Below are positions 9,318 to 18,075 of a DNA stretch of 64,000 nucleotides, one piece after another. The notes under the pieces are model-generated. The model was not told the DNA's origin and ran no database searches. It was given only the letters and a program-made list of their open reading frames with translations. Position numbers and translations under genes: made by a program. Source of the stretch: Thermoanaerobacter kivui (lineage in GTDB: Bacteria; Bacillota; Thermoanaerobacteria; Thermoanaerobacterales; Thermoanaerobacteraceae); NCBI RefSeq assembly GCF_000763575.1, contig NZ_CP009170.1, positions 2,195,501 through 2,259,500 of the forward strand. The letters are read 5' to 3'. Positions within the stretch are counted from its first letter, which is position 1, and the number at the start of each line of letters is the position of its first letter.

Positions 9318-9394
9318 AAAATAAATGTGCGGCCCAATGGGTGGCTTGGGCCGCTATAATAAGGGAGGTCAAGGAGAGGCATTTGTCGCTCTCA
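9318..9394 (-). ncRNA. Candidate small RNA between kinase gene and htrA
   Basis: A transcript from the distal promoter (TATAAT 9406-9401) would begin near 9394. It contains a small GAGAG/CTCTC hairpin, then a CU-rich stretch CCTTGACCTCCC complementary to Shine-Dalgarno sequences, then a GC-rich hairpin with perfect 9-bp arms GCGGCCCAA (9354-9346) and TTGGGCCGC (9337-9329) and a T-rich tail ATTTATTTT. This is the usual layout of a Gram-positive C-rich regulatory RNA. It could instead be only the htrA leader and the kinase terminator. No coding potential seen. Confidence 0.4.
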
Positions 9395-9400
9395 AGTATC

Positions 9401-9443
9401 ATTATATCCTTTATTTATGAATAAAGTGTTAACAAAGTGTAAA
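9401..9443 (-). promoter_or_regulatory. Distal repeat-type promoter upstream of htrA
   Basis: TATAAT at 9406-9401, spacer AGGA, then reading upstream TTCATAAATAA (9421-9411), TTAACACTTTA (9432-9422) and TTTACACTTTG (9443-9433). Number, period and distance to the -10 are identical to the proximal promoter at 9232-9274. It starts 18 bp past the kinase stop. Confidence 0.65.
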
Positions 9444-9460
9444 TATTTTATTGTGATTTT

Positions 9461-10873
9461 TTAAAATTTTTTCACCGGTAAAGTAAAAGTAAATGCTGTA
9501 CCTTTACCGAGTTCACTTTCTACCCATATCTCCTCATTATGAGCATTTATAATGCGCTTTACTATATAAAGTCCAAGGCCTGCTCCATCTTTCCCTCTCG
9601 ATTTGTCCGCTTTATAAAATCTATCCCATATATGCTCTTGGTCTTCTGGAGAAATACCTATTCCATTATCTTTTATAGTAATAAATGCCTTGTCATCTTT
9701 TATTTCAGTAAAAATATGAATTATACCCTTTTCTTTAGAAAATTTTATTGCATTGTCTATAAGATTTGTCAAAACTTGTTCTATCTTATCTTTATCAGCT
9801 ATAACTATTCTTCTGTCTTCTTCAAAATCAACTTTAACGCTTAGATCTTTTTCCACTATTCTTTTTTCAAACTTTATAACAGCCAGTCGAATAAGTTCAT
9901 TTATATCAAATTCAGTCTTATTAAGTGGAAATTGGCCTGACTCAAGTTTAGTCATTTCAAGAAAATCGTCTATGAGTCGAGACATCCTCCTTGTTTCTTT
10001 TTGCACTATTTTAAGATAATCGCAAGCTTTTTCCTTTGGTATAGTTCCATCTAATATTCCATCAATATAGCCTTGTATAGATGTCAATGGGGACCTCAAT
10101 TCGTGAGAAACATTTGCCACAAAATCTTTTCTCATGTCTTCTAATTGTTCTAATTCTTTTGCCATAACATTAAAGGATTTAGCTAAATCCCCTATCTCAT
10201 CATCTTCTTTATGTTGCACCCTTGCAGAAAAATTCCCCTTCGCTACCTGCTGAACAGCTAAGCTCATCTCTTTAAGAGGCTGAGATATTCTACTGGAAGT
10301 ATAAGAAATGAGCACAAAACCTATTATAAGAGCTACTCCTCCAGATAAAAGCATTAAAATAAAAATGTTTATAATGGTTTTATTCATTTCTGTCAAAGGT
10401 GCATGCATAAATATAGCCCCTTCAATACGGCCATTTATAACAAGAGGCACTCCTACTGTCAAAACAGGCTGATTAAATTTACCACCAAAATATCCTTTTT
10501 TTACAACAGATTGTCCATCTAAAATGCTTTTTATTTCTTCTTTACTGAGGCTTACTCCTGTCCACGCTTTGCCCTGCTGCTGTGATTGACTGTAAATTAG
10601 CCCTTCTTTATCCACGATCCATACAGTAGCATTAATCAACCTAGTAACAACATTTAATTCTTGATTCCATTTATCTATATTTATGTCACCTACTGCAAAT
10701 TCATTTAAAATTGCATTTATTTCTTGAGCCTCTTCCAACATTATTTTTTCTTTGTCGGCAAAATAATAGTTTTGAAACATCAGATAAAACATCCCTGAAA
10801 GGATAGACAAAGTAATAAGGATAATAATTATATTGCTTATAAAAAGTTTTTTAAAGAGTCTATTTTTGCTCAA
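9461..10873 (-). CDS. Sensor histidine kinase
   Basis: 470 residues. Membrane segments at about 12-33 and 166-190 flank an extracellular sensor region of about 130 residues; HAMP about 190-243; dimerisation domain with phospho-acceptor His257 in FVANVSHELRSPLTS; ATPase domain with an N-box LTNLIDNAIKFS and G-boxes DNGIGIS and GAGLGLYIVKRI. TTG start (10871-10873) with GAGGTG 7 bases upstream. Its gene follows the response regulator stop by 2 bases, so they form an operon. The architecture is of the PhoR/WalK/ResE group; lack of a PAS domain argues against orthodox WalK. Confidence 0.93.
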   Translation of the reverse strand: MSKNRLFKKLFISNIIIILITLSILSGMFYLMFQNYYFADKEKIMLEEAQEINAILNEFAVGDINIDKWNQELNVVTRLINATVWIVDKEGLIYSQSQQQGKAWTGVSLSKEEIKSILDGQSVVKKGYFGGKFNQPVLTVGVPLVINGRIEGAIFMHAPLTEMNKTIINIFILMLLSGGVALIIGFVLISYTSSRISQPLKEMSLAVQQVAKGNFSARVQHKEDDEIGDLAKSFNVMAKELEQLEDMRKDFVANVSHELRSPLTSIQGYIDGILDGTIPKEKACDYLKIVQKETRRMSRLIDDFLEMTKLESGQFPLNKTEFDINELIRLAVIKFEKRIVEKDLSVKVDFEEDRRIVIADKDKIEQVLTNLIDNAIKFSKEKGIIHIFTEIKDDKAFITIKDNGIGISPEDQEHIWDRFYKADKSRGKDGAGLGLYIVKRIINAHNEEIWVESELGKGTAFTFTLPVKKF

Positions 10874-10875
10874 AT

Positions 10876-11559
10876 TTAGTTCACCTCAAATTTGTAGCCT
10901 ACACCCCAAACAGTAGTAAGTTTCCAGTTGGGTCCATCTCCCATTTTCTCTCTAAGCCTCTTGATGTGGACATCTACAGTACGGCTATCCCCCATGTAGT
11001 CATAACCCCAAACGTTTTCCAGTAATTGGTCTCTTGTAAACACCCTGTTGGGGTGTGTACACAAAAAATACAAAAGTTCCAATTCTTTCGGAGTCAAATC
11101 GATGTTTTGACCTTTGTACCTTACTTTGTACTCACTTAAGCTTACATAAAGGTCGGGATATGTGACCGCTTGTTTATCTTCTCCTACAGGTTCGTATCTT
11201 CTTAAAACAGCTTTTACTCTAGCCACCATTTCTTTCCCATCAAAAGGCTTTACAATATAGTCATCCGCCCCAATCTCTAACCCTAATACCTTATCAAAAG
11301 TGTCTCCTTTTGCAGTAAGTATTATAATAGGCACTTTTGAAAATTTTCTCACTTCCTTGCAAAGGGCTATACCGTCAATACCAGGAAGCATCAAATCAAG
11401 TATAATGAGCCTTGGAAGTCTTTCTTGGATCTTCTTCAAAGCCGTTTGCCCATCGTATATTTGTTCCACTTCAAAACCTTCTTTTTCAAGATACAAAGAA
11501 ACTATTTCACATATATTTTTGTCATCATCTATAACATAAATTTTCTGATTTTCTCCCAC
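10876..11559 (-). CDS. OmpR/PhoB-family response regulator
   Basis: 227 residues. Receiver domain with the acidic pair DDD near residue 11, phospho-acceptor Asp55 (LIILDLMLPG) and conserved Lys in DDYIVKPF; C-terminal winged-helix DNA-binding domain with ELLYFLCTHPNRVFTRDQLLE and SRTVDVHIKRLREK. GTG start 11557-11559 with GAGGGTGG upstream. An extended -10 (TGGTATAAT, 11598-11606) lies just upstream. This family binds direct repeats with 11-bp period, which is what precedes htrA, so self-contained control of htrA is likely though not shown. Confidence 0.93.
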   Translation of the reverse strand: MGENQKIYVIDDDKNICEIVSLYLEKEGFEVEQIYDGQTALKKIQERLPRLIILDLMLPGIDGIALCKEVRKFSKVPIIILTAKGDTFDKVLGLEIGADDYIVKPFDGKEMVARVKAVLRRYEPVGEDKQAVTYPDLYVSLSEYKVRYKGQNIDLTPKELELLYFLCTHPNRVFTRDQLLENVWGYDYMGDSRTVDVHIKRLREKMGDGPNWKLTTVWGVGYKFEVN

Positions 11560-11647
11560 AAAACCACCCTCTAAATTTTCATATAGACTTTACTATAATT
11601 ATACCATAAAGTGCTATAAAGGAAAATGCATTTTAAGTGAAGTGAAA

Positions 11648-11670
11648 CAAAAAAGGCACATCAAGTGCCT
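11648..11670 (-). terminator. Terminator after prs
   Basis: AGGCAC and GTGCCT arms with a 5-base loop followed by TTTTTTG on the minus strand, overlapping the prs stop. Confidence 0.8.
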
Positions 11671-12619
11671 ATACAAATAATTTGCTTACAGACATTCCCT
11701 CATGAATCCTCAAAATCGCTTCTGCAAACAAAGGAGCAACAGACCTTACTTTAATTTTGTCAATTCTCTTTTCTTCTGGAAGAGGAATTGTATCAGTTAT
11801 AACCAATTCTTTAATAGGTGATTCCTTTAACCTCTCAACTGCAGGTCCTGACAGCACTCCATGGGTTGCACATGCATAAACCTCAGTAGCTCCGTTGTCA
11901 ATGAGAGCCTCTGCTCCTTGCACAAGTGTGCCTGCAGTATCAATGAGGTCGTCTACTAAAATAACTTTTTTGCCTCTCACATCTCCTATGATGTTCATTA
12001 TCTCTGCCACATTAGCTTTAGGCCTTCTTTTGTCAATGATTGCAAGAGGCGCATTAAGTTTTTCTGCGAAATACCTTGCCCTTGTCACACTGCCGTGGTC
12101 AGGAGAAACAACTACTACATCATCCCCTAATTCTTTGTCAATAAAATATTTCGCAAGAATAGGTCCTCCTAACAAATGGTCAACAGGAATGTTAAAATAG
12201 CCTTGTATTTGAGGAGCATGGAGGTCCATAGTAACAACTCTATGAGCACCAGCAGCAGTTATGAGGTCTGCCACCAGTTTTGCAGTAATTGGGTCTCTCG
12301 CTTTTGCTTTTCTGTCTTGCCTTGCATATCCATAATAAGGTATAACAGCGTTTATTTCTGCGGCAGAAGCCCTCTTAAAGGCATCTATCATTATTAATAA
12401 TTCCATTAAATTGTTATTAACTGGTGCACAAGTTGACTGAATGACAAAAACACTTGCCCCTCGAACACTTTCTCCAATTCGCACACTTATTTCTCCGTCG
12501 CTAAAAGTCCCAACCTCAGAGACGCAAAGCTTAAGTCCAAGATGCTCTGCTATCTCGCTTGCCAATTTAGGATTTGAATTTCCTGAAAAAATTTTTAAAG
12601 AATTAATATATCTCGCCAT
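11669..12619 (-). CDS. prs: Ribose-phosphate pyrophosphokinase
   Basis: Makes PRPP from ribose 5-phosphate and ATP for nucleotide, His and Trp synthesis. 316 residues, standard length. Signatures: [34 protein letters not shown], the PRPP-binding [13 protein letters not shown], and the ATP-binding [20 protein letters not shown] 12617-12619 with GGAGG upstream. The gene starts inside the last codons of glmU (17-base overlap), the conserved glmU-prs pair, so translation is probably coupled. Confidence 0.97.
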   Translation of the reverse strand: MARYINSLKIFSGNSNPKLASEIAEHLGLKLCVSEVGTFSDGEISVRIGESVRGASVFVIQSTCAPVNNNLMELLIMIDAFKRASAAEINAVIPYYGYARQDRKAKARDPITAKLVADLITAAGAHRVVTMDLHAPQIQGYFNIPVDHLLGGPILAKYFIDKELGDDVVVVSPDHGSVTRARYFAEKLNAPLAIIDKRRPKANVAEIMNIIGDVRGKKVILVDDLIDTAGTLVQGAEALIDNGATEVYACATHGVLSGPAVERLKESPIKELVITDTIPLPEEKRIDKIKVRSVAPLFAEAILRIHEGMSVSKLFV

Positions 12620-13997
12620 TTAATTTAAAGCCTCCTTTTTTTATTTTTTCCTGTACCCAGCCCTCCTTATTAGTCTGTCTGTTTCTCGCTATAGCAAGAG
12701 CCCCTTCAGGAACATCCTCTGTTATTGTTGAGCCTGCAGCAATATAAGCATTGTCCCCAATTTTTACTGGTGACACAAGATTCACATTACATCCCACAAA
12801 CACATTGTCTCCTATTATCGTCTTGTGTTTTTGCTTACCGTCATAGTTAACCGTGATTGAACCACAGCCCATATTGACATTCTTGCCTAATTCTGCATCT
12901 CCAACATAAGTAAGATGCGGAACTTTTGTCCCCTCTCCAATGACAGATTTCTTTATTTCTACAAAGTCACCTATTTTAACTTTGTCATGTATCACGCTTT
13001 CCGGGCGTATTTGCGCAAAAGGTCCAACTTTGATGTCGTTCCCCAATTTCGAAGATAATACAACAGAATACATAATATTGCATCCATCCCCTATTTGAGA
13101 ATCGACGATCCTGCAATTAGGACCTATTTCACAGTCGCTTCCTATAACAGTCTTCCCTTCTATCACACAGCCCGGAAATATGACAGTATCAGGTGCTATT
13201 TCAACATTAGCCCCTATATAAGTGGTCTCAGGGTCGATTATTGTTACACCGTTTTCCATGTGGCGATAATTAATTCTCCTTTTCATGACTCTTTCTGCCT
13301 CAAAAAGCTGGACTCTGGAGTTAACTCCCATTATTTCTTCCGGTGAAGCAGTAAAAGCGCCAATTTTTCCTCCCATTTCTTTTATAATTTCTACAGCATC
13401 CGTCAGATAATATTCACCCTGTGCGTTATTATTTGTGATCATTGTCAATGCTTTTTTTAGTTTGGGTATATCCATAACGTACATGGCAGAATTTATCTCA
13501 TGGATGCCTCTTTCTTCCTCTGTTGCATCCTTATCTTCCACGATTTTTATAACGTTTCCATCTTCATCCCTTATTATCCTTCCATATCCCGATGGGTCTT
13601 CTACCACCGAAGACAAAATTGTAACACTGTTGCCTTCTTCAATATGAAAGTTTACCAAAGCTTTTAATGTTTGTGAAGTGATAAGAGGGGTATCACCTGT
13701 CAAGATCAAAACATTACCTTCTTCCGGTAATAAATCCTGTGCCATCTTTACCGCATGCCCTGTACCTAACTGCGTTTCCTGATATGCATACTTTACCCTG
13801 TCCTTTAATACCTCTTTTACCTCTTCCGCCTTATGGCCAACTACCACAATTACGTCATTGTTGCCCACATCTTTTGCCGCATCTACAACCCATTCTATCA
13901 TTGTTTTCCCGCATATCTTATGGACAACTTTGGGATGTTTAGATTTCATCCTCTTTCCAAGCCCAGCTGCTAAAATCAGTGTCACCAAACCTTCCAA
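12603..13997 (-). CDS. glmU: Bifunctional GlmU (UDP-GlcNAc pyrophosphorylase / glucosamine-1-phosphate acetyltransferase)
   Basis: Last two steps to UDP-N-acetylglucosamine for peptidoglycan. The N-terminal nucleotidyltransferase shows [20 protein letters not shown] and GTGHAVKMA; the C-terminal left-handed beta-helix has hexapeptide repeats and [19 protein letters not shown] chose TTG at 13995-13997, which has AGAGGGTG about 6 bases upstream; a GTG at 14004-14006 inside that binding site gives three more residues. About 464 residues, normal. Promoter at 14041-14069. Its product prs neighbour shares the operon. Confidence 0.96.
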   Translation of the reverse strand: MEGLVTLILAAGLGKRMKSKHPKVVHKICGKTMIEWVVDAAKDVGNNDVIVVVGHKAEEVKEVLKDRVKYAYQETQLGTGHAVKMAQDLLPEEGNVLILTGDTPLITSQTLKALVNFHIEEGNSVTILSSVVEDPSGYGRIIRDEDGNVIKIVEDKDATEEERGIHEINSAMYVMDIPKLKKALTMITNNNAQGEYYLTDAVEIIKEMGGKIGAFTASPEEIMGVNSRVQLFEAERVMKRRINYRHMENGVTIIDPETTYIGANVEIAPDTVIFPGCVIEGKTVIGSDCEIGPNCRIVDSQIGDGCNIMYSVVLSSKLGNDIKVGPFAQIRPESVIHDKVKIGDFVEIKKSVIGEGTKVPHLTYVGDAELGKNVNMGCGSITVNYDGKQKHKTIIGDNVFVGCNVNLVSPVKIGDNAYIAAGSTITEDVPEGALAIARNRQTNKEGWVQEKIKKGGFKLNGEIY

Positions 13998-14040
13998 TTT
14001 TAACACCCTCTATACCAATTTAATTCTCATACCCTATACT

Positions 14041-14069
14041 ATTTTAACTATAATCGCCACAAAGTTCAA
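14041..14069 (-). promoter_or_regulatory. Sigma-A promoter for glmU-prs
   Basis: TTGAAC (14069-14064), 17-bp spacer, TAAAAT (14046-14041), about 45 bases ahead of the glmU start. Confidence 0.65.
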
Positions 14070-14070
14070 C

Positions 14071-14101
14071 AAAAAAATAAAAAGGAGACAAGCTCCTTTT
14101 T
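14071..14101 (-). terminator. Terminator after spoVG
   Basis: AAAAGGAG and CTCCTTTT arms with a 5-base loop followed by a T-rich tail (TATTTTTTT), overlapping the spoVG stop. Confidence 0.8.
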
Positions 14102-14378
14102 ATTCCCTATGTGCAGCTTCTTGTTCTTTTGCTTTCTCGTATTCTTTAAGAATAGCGTTCTGTAATTTAGATCTGGTATCTGAATTTATAGGGTGAGCAA
14201 TATCTTTAAACTCTCCTTCCGGAGTTTTTCGGCTCGGCATAGCAATGAATAATCCATTTTGGCCCTCTATAACCTTTATGTCGTGGACAACAAATTCATT
14301 GTCAAAGGTTACAGAAACTACAGCCTTCATTTTGCCTTCCTCATTAAGCTTTCTCACCCTTACGTCTGTAATCTCCAT
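14100..14378 (-). CDS. spoVG: Septation regulator / RNA-binding protein SpoVG
   Basis: 92 residues, typical. [20 protein letters not shown] and [15 protein letters not shown], followed by [20 protein letters not shown], are the family signature. SpoVG affects asymmetric septation and binds nucleic acids in other Firmicutes. ATG 14376-14378 follows AAGGTGG. A sigma-H promoter is at 14555-14581, giving a leader of about 170 bases that contains a transposon remnant able to pair with the start region. Own terminator, so probably monocistronic. Confidence 0.97.
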   Translation of the reverse strand: MEITDVRVRKLNEEGKMKAVVSVTFDNEFVVHDIKVIEGQNGLFIAMPSRKTPEGEFKDIAHPINSDTRSKLQNAILKEYEKAKEQEAAHRE

Positions 14379-14453
14379 AAGCTCACCACCTTCCTGAAGC
14401 TTAAGCCCATATGTTAGCGTTCGTGGAACTACTCTCCCCTTTCGGGTGAGCTT
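14379..14453 (-). promoter_or_regulatory. Complementary segments in the spoVG leader
   Basis: AAGCTCACC (14453-14445) in the leader is the exact reverse complement of GGTGAGCTT (14387-14379), which directly precedes the spoVG ATG and overlaps the end of its Shine-Dalgarno. The same upstream segment can instead form a local hairpin CTC/GAG plus CCC/GGG with a GAAA loop (about 14450-14434). The two folds exclude each other, as in a riboswitch or thermosensor. Folding is predicted by eye only. Confidence 0.45.
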
Positions 14454-14525
14454 CTTGCTTCATTGACTGCTTATTTTTCTTTCGCAATCTCCACAAGCGT
14501 AACTTCGGCGTGTTCCCCACCTACA
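14412..14525 (-). mobile_element. Remnant of an IS605/IS607-type tnpB 3' end (omegaRNA-like region)
   Basis: Reading the minus strand, one frame gives VGGEHAEVTLVEIAKEK then a stop, and the neighbouring frame continues with [14 protein letters not shown]. Phrases of the form VG..TPEVTLVEI followed by SMKQEAH..SS are what I know from TnpB C-termini in Clostridia, where the same DNA encodes the guide RNA scaffold with a GAAGCTCACCC...GGG...TAGTTC hairpin. Here the two halves are out of frame and the rest of tnpB is absent. It sits entirely inside the spoVG leader. Assignment is from memory of the family, not from a search. Confidence 0.55.
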
Positions 14526-14554
14526 TTAAAAACTTCTTACTTTATAAATTAAAT

Positions 14555-14581
14555 ATTCGCCATAAAATCAAAATTTCCTTC
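14555..14581 (-). promoter_or_regulatory. Sigma-H promoter of spoVG
   Basis: GAAGGAAAT (14581-14573), 11-bp spacer, GGCGAAT (14561-14555) matches the published sigma-H consensus RnAGGAwWT-N11/12-RnnGAAT at every defined position. spoVG is a classic sigma-H gene in Bacillus. Confidence 0.85.
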
Positions 14582-14627
14582 ATCAAAATACAAACTTCAG
14601 AAAAATTTTTAAAAAATTTTATTCCCG

Positions 14628-15452
14628 TCATTCCCCCATTATCCAATCACTTATTTCAATATCAATTATATTCTTTTCCTCATCCATATTTTTTAACACA
14701 AAAATTGAAATATAATTGTTTACAAGTTTTTCTTCTGGTTTTTGTGTAGAAATCATAACGCCTGCACCTACCACTTCTGCATCAAACTCTTCCATAAGCT
14801 CCATCATTCCTCTAATTGTACCGCCTGCCTTCATAAAATCATCTATAAGTAAAACCTTAGAACCTTTCTTTAAAGACCTTCGAGATAACGACATAGACCT
14901 TATATGCCTTTGTGAACCAGAAACATAGTTGATAGAAACAAAAGATCCCTCTGTAACCCGGCTATCTTTTCTAATTATAACAAGAGGGACATTGAGCGCC
15001 CTTGCACACATCATCGCTATAGGTATACCCTTTGTTTCCACTGTTACTACCGCGTCAATATTCTTTTCCTGAAAGGGATAAGACAAAATCTCTCCAATTT
15101 TTGAAACGACAGAAGGAGAATAAATCAAATCAGCAGTGTACAAAAAACCTCCCGGAATTATCCTTGATGCATCTTTTAACTTTTCACACATTTCTTTCAC
15201 AAAAGAGCGATAACTATCTATATTAGATATAGATAGATATTTTATGCCTCCACCTGCACCAGGTACAGTTATTAATTTTCCAAAATTAAATTTCTCTATA
15301 ACGTCTTTCAAAATATCTATATCTTCTGAAGCTGTAGATTTAGCTATGCCAAAAAGATTCATAAAATACTCTAAATTGATAAGAGTATTGGGATTATCGT
15401 TAAATATTTTAACGATTGCTGCTAATCGTTCGTACCTTTTGTACTTATTCAT
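14628..15452 (-). CDS. purR: Pur operon repressor PurR
   Basis: 274 residues. N-terminal winged helix (about 1-70, KYKRYERLAAIVKIFNDNPN) and C-terminal phosphoribosyltransferase fold with the PRPP-binding motif VLLIDDFMKAGGT (about 198-210). PRPP relieves repression of purine genes in Bacillus PurR. ATG follows GGAGGTTATTTTTTT. It has a good promoter (15492-15520) overlapping the divergent murC promoter. Gene order purR-spoVG-glmU-prs is conserved in Firmicutes. Confidence 0.95.
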   Translation of the reverse strand: MNKYKRYERLAAIVKIFNDNPNTLINLEYFMNLFGIAKSTASEDIDILKDVIEKFNFGKLITVPGAGGGIKYLSISNIDSYRSFVKEMCEKLKDASRIIPGGFLYTADLIYSPSVVSKIGEILSYPFQEKNIDAVVTVETKGIPIAMMCARALNVPLVIIRKDSRVTEGSFVSINYVSGSQRHIRSMSLSRRSLKKGSKVLLIDDFMKAGGTIRGMMELMEEFDAEVVGAGVMISTQKPEEKLVNNYISIFVLKNMDEEKNIIDIEISDWIMGE

Positions 15453-15491
15453 AAAAAAATAACCTCCAAAAATACAAACTTTTATACTAAA

Positions 15492-15520
15492 ATTATATTT
15501 AAAAGTTCACTCTTCTGCAA
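15492..15520 (-). promoter_or_regulatory. purR promoter
   Basis: TTGCAG (15520-15515), 17-bp spacer, TATAAT (15497-15492). Confidence 0.7.
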
Positions 15521-15533
15521 TATGTGATATAAT
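15506..15533 (+). promoter_or_regulatory. Putative murC promoter
   Basis: TATAAT at 15528-15533 with TG two bases before (TGTGATATAAT) and a weak TTCACT at 15506-15511. It overlaps the divergent purR promoter, so the two may compete. Confidence 0.5.
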
Positions 15534-15632
15534 CTTTTTATAAAATAAAATTGTTTCATTTTAGAAGTCTAAATCATATTTTAACCATGGAAGGGCAATA
15601 ATAACAATAGAATCTGAGAGGAGCGTACAAAT

Positions 15633-17027
15633 ATGGATATAAATCTTGAAAACTTTAAAAGAGTGCATTTTATAGGAATTGGCGGTATAAGTATGAGCGG
15701 TTTAGCTCATATACTTTTAAAAAACGGTCACATTGTAACAGGCTCTGATATAAAAAACTCTCACATAATTGATAGATTAAGGCAAGAAGGCGCTGTTATA
15801 ACAATACCCCATGAAGAAAGTAGCGTAATAGGTGCTGACTTGGTCATTTACACCGCTGCTATACATGAAGATAACCCTGAGTTTAAAAAAGCTAAAGAAT
15901 TAAATATACCAATAATAGATAGAGCAACGCTTTTAGGAATTATAATGAAAAAATACAAATACGGAATTGCCGTAGCAGGAAGCCATGGCAAAACAACTAC
16001 CACATCTCTAATATCCGTAATACTCGATGGTATGGGATTTGACCCAACGGTTTTAGTAGGTGGGGAAGTAGACATAATAGGTGGAAATGTGAGAGTAGGA
16101 AGTAGCGAATATTTTGTTACAGAAGCCTGTGAATATACAGATAGTTTTTTAAAATTTTATCCCTACATAGCTGTTATTTTAAACGTCGATTCAGACCACT
16201 TAGATTACTTCAAAAATATTGACAACATAAAACAGTCTTTTAGGCAATTTGCTAATTTAGTTCCACCAGATGGATTTGTGGTAGCATGCAAAGATGATGC
16301 AAACACCATGTATGTTGTAAATGGGTTAAATAAAAACATTGTGACCTATGGTATTTACCAAGATAGTGATTGGAAAGCAAAAAACATAAGTTTTGATGAC
16401 AAAGGCTGTGCAATTTTTGACGTTTATTATAAAGAGGAATATATGGGCAATTTTAAATTATCAATACCCGGAAAACACAATGTTTACAACGCCTTAGCTG
16501 CTTTGGCAGTAAGTCACCTTGTAGGAATTGACATAAAAAAAGCTTCTCATTATTTAACTGAATTCAAAGGCACTCATAGAAGATTCGAAATAAAAGGAAT
16601 AGTTGATGGCATAACAATTGTGGATGACTATGCTCATCACCCTGCTGAAATTAAAGCAACTTTAGAAGCAGCAAAAAATTATCCTCATAAAAGAATTATT
16701 TGTATATTCCAGCCACATACTTACTCAAGAACTAAATCTTTGCTTAATGATTTTGCAGGATCCTTTGACAATGCGGATAAAATAATAATAGCTGACATAT
16801 ACGCCGCAAGAGAAAAAGACACAGGAATTGTTTCATCTAAAGATTTAGTGGAACTAATCTCTCAAAGAGGAAAGGATGTTTTGTACTTAAAAGATTTTGA
16901 CTCTATAGTTGAGTATTTAAATAAAAATGCAAAAGCAGGCGATTTAGTATTAACAGTTGGAGCAGGAAATATCTACGAAGTAGGAGAAACGTTTTTAAAA
17001 GGCCATGAAAAAGCTGTAGGAATATAA
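15633..17027 (+). CDS. murC: UDP-N-acetylmuramate--L-alanine ligase MurC
   Basis: Adds the first amino acid of the peptidoglycan stem peptide. 464 residues. N-terminal Rossmann-type domain VHFIGIGGISMSGLAHILL, ATP loop GSHGKTTTTSLI (about residues 112-123), central ACEYTDSFL and the C-terminal VDDYAHHPAEI and FQPHTYSRT motifs. ATG preceded by AGAGGAGCG. Only plus-strand gene in the first 19 kb, ending at a hairpin shared with the convergent LacI gene. Confidence 0.97.
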   Translation: MDINLENFKRVHFIGIGGISMSGLAHILLKNGHIVTGSDIKNSHIIDRLRQEGAVITIPHEESSVIGADLVIYTAAIHEDNPEFKKAKELNIPIIDRATLLGIIMKKYKYGIAVAGSHGKTTTTSLISVILDGMGFDPTVLVGGEVDIIGGNVRVGSSEYFVTEACEYTDSFLKFYPYIAVILNVDSDHLDYFKNIDNIKQSFRQFANLVPPDGFVVACKDDANTMYVVNGLNKNIVTYGIYQDSDWKAKNISFDDKGCAIFDVYYKEEYMGNFKLSIPGKHNVYNALAALAVSHLVGIDIKKASHYLTEFKGTHRRFEIKGIVDGITIVDDYAHHPAEIKATLEAAKNYPHKRIICIFQPHTYSRTKSLLNDFAGSFDNADKIIIADIYAAREKDTGIVSSKDLVELISQRGKDVLYLKDFDSIVEYLNKNAKAGDLVLTVGAGNIYEVGETFLKGHEKAVGI

Positions 17028-17045
17028 AGCCCTACAGCTTTTTAT
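17009..17045. terminator. Bidirectional terminator between murC and LacI gene
   Basis: AAAAGCTGTAGG and CCTACAGCTTTT form a 12-bp stem with a 10-base loop across both stop codons. Confidence 0.8.
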
Positions 17046-18055
17046 CTTGCAACACAAGATTTCCTCTCCACAAGCTTTACAGGCACAATGATGTGGTCTG
17101 TGTCTACATCCTTTTGCTTTAACCTTGCAATCAAAAGTTCTGCAGACTTAATTCCCAAATCAAATGTAGAAATATCTATTGTCGTAAGGGGTGGGTTTGC
17201 AAAAGCTGACAAGGGAATGTTGTTAAACCCTACTATTGATATATCCTCAGGAACTCTATATCCTTTATCTATTGCAGCCCTTATAACACCAAATGCCATA
17301 ACATCATCAGTAACCACAACTGCAGTAGGTTTTTCTCTTTCTAATATTCTCATCATCGCTCTGTATCCACCGTCTTCTGAAAACTCGTCTTGTTCCACCA
17401 ACTCTCTCTTAAAAGGTATCCCATTTTCCTCAAGGGCAAGTTTATAACCATCCAATCTATCTAAACTCACTACGTATTCCAATGACCCACTTATAAAAGC
17501 AATTTCTCTATGTCCATGTTTAATAAGGTAATTAGTAGCAAGCTTAGAAGCCCCTATATTATCATTATCAACCCAATACACACCCTTGGCGTCTAAAGGC
17601 TTACCTATAACAACAAAAGGAAATTTCTCATCTCTTAACCACGGTATAAGTTCATCGGTTGTACGGGAAGATAAAAGAATTATTCCATCTACTCGTTTGC
17701 CTTTTACCATATTTATAACCGCTTCTTTTTCCTCTTCTTGATTTCCAGATGTCGACAAAAGCAAATCATACTTTTCTCTATGGGCAACAACACTTATGCC
17801 CCTCATAACTTCAGGGAAAAAAGGATTTGAAAAAGCTTCTTCTGTGGAGCGAGGCATTATAAGTCCCAAAGTATTTGTCACCTTACTTGCAAGGCTTCTG
17901 GCAATGGCATTTGGATAATACCCCAATTCCTCCATCGCCTTCCAAACTCTTTCTTTTGTCTCTTTACTTATACGCGGATTATCAGCAATAACCCTCGATA
18001 CAGTAGAAGGAGCAACATTTGCCTTCTTTGCCACATCTTTAATCGTTACATTCAT
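17042..18055 (-). CDS. LacI-family transcriptional regulator
   Basis: 337 residues. Helix-turn-helix TIKDVAKKANVAPSTVSRV at about residues 3-21 with hinge ARSLASKVTNTLG, then a periplasmic-binding-protein-like effector domain ending in the dimer segment. ATG 18053-18055 with AAAGGTGGTGAT upstream; an in-frame GTG at 18065-18067 lies in that site. It resembles MalR-type sugar regulators. No transport or sugar-catabolic gene adjoins it here, so the effector is unknown. A perfect palindromic operator 20 bp upstream of the ATG indicates self-regulation. Confidence 0.9.
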   Translation of the reverse strand: MNVTIKDVAKKANVAPSTVSRVIADNPRISKETKERVWKAMEELGYYPNAIARSLASKVTNTLGLIMPRSTEEAFSNPFFPEVMRGISVVAHREKYDLLLSTSGNQEEEKEAVINMVKGKRVDGIILLSSRTTDELIPWLRDEKFPFVVIGKPLDAKGVYWVDNDNIGASKLATNYLIKHGHREIAFISGSLEYVVSLDRLDGYKLALEENGIPFKRELVEQDEFSEDGGYRAMMRILEREKPTAVVVTDDVMAFGVIRAAIDKGYRVPEDISIVGFNNIPLSAFANPPLTTIDISTFDLGIKSAELLIARLKQKDVDTDHIIVPVKLVERKSCVAR

Positions 18056-18075
18056 GTATATCACCACCTTTAAAA

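Noticed and set aside
14404-14525. Manganese (yybP-ykoY) riboswitch suggested by an AAAGGGGAG stretch in the spoVG leader
   Set aside because: The paired loop motifs of that class are absent, and the flanking sequence is better explained by a tnpB 3' end.
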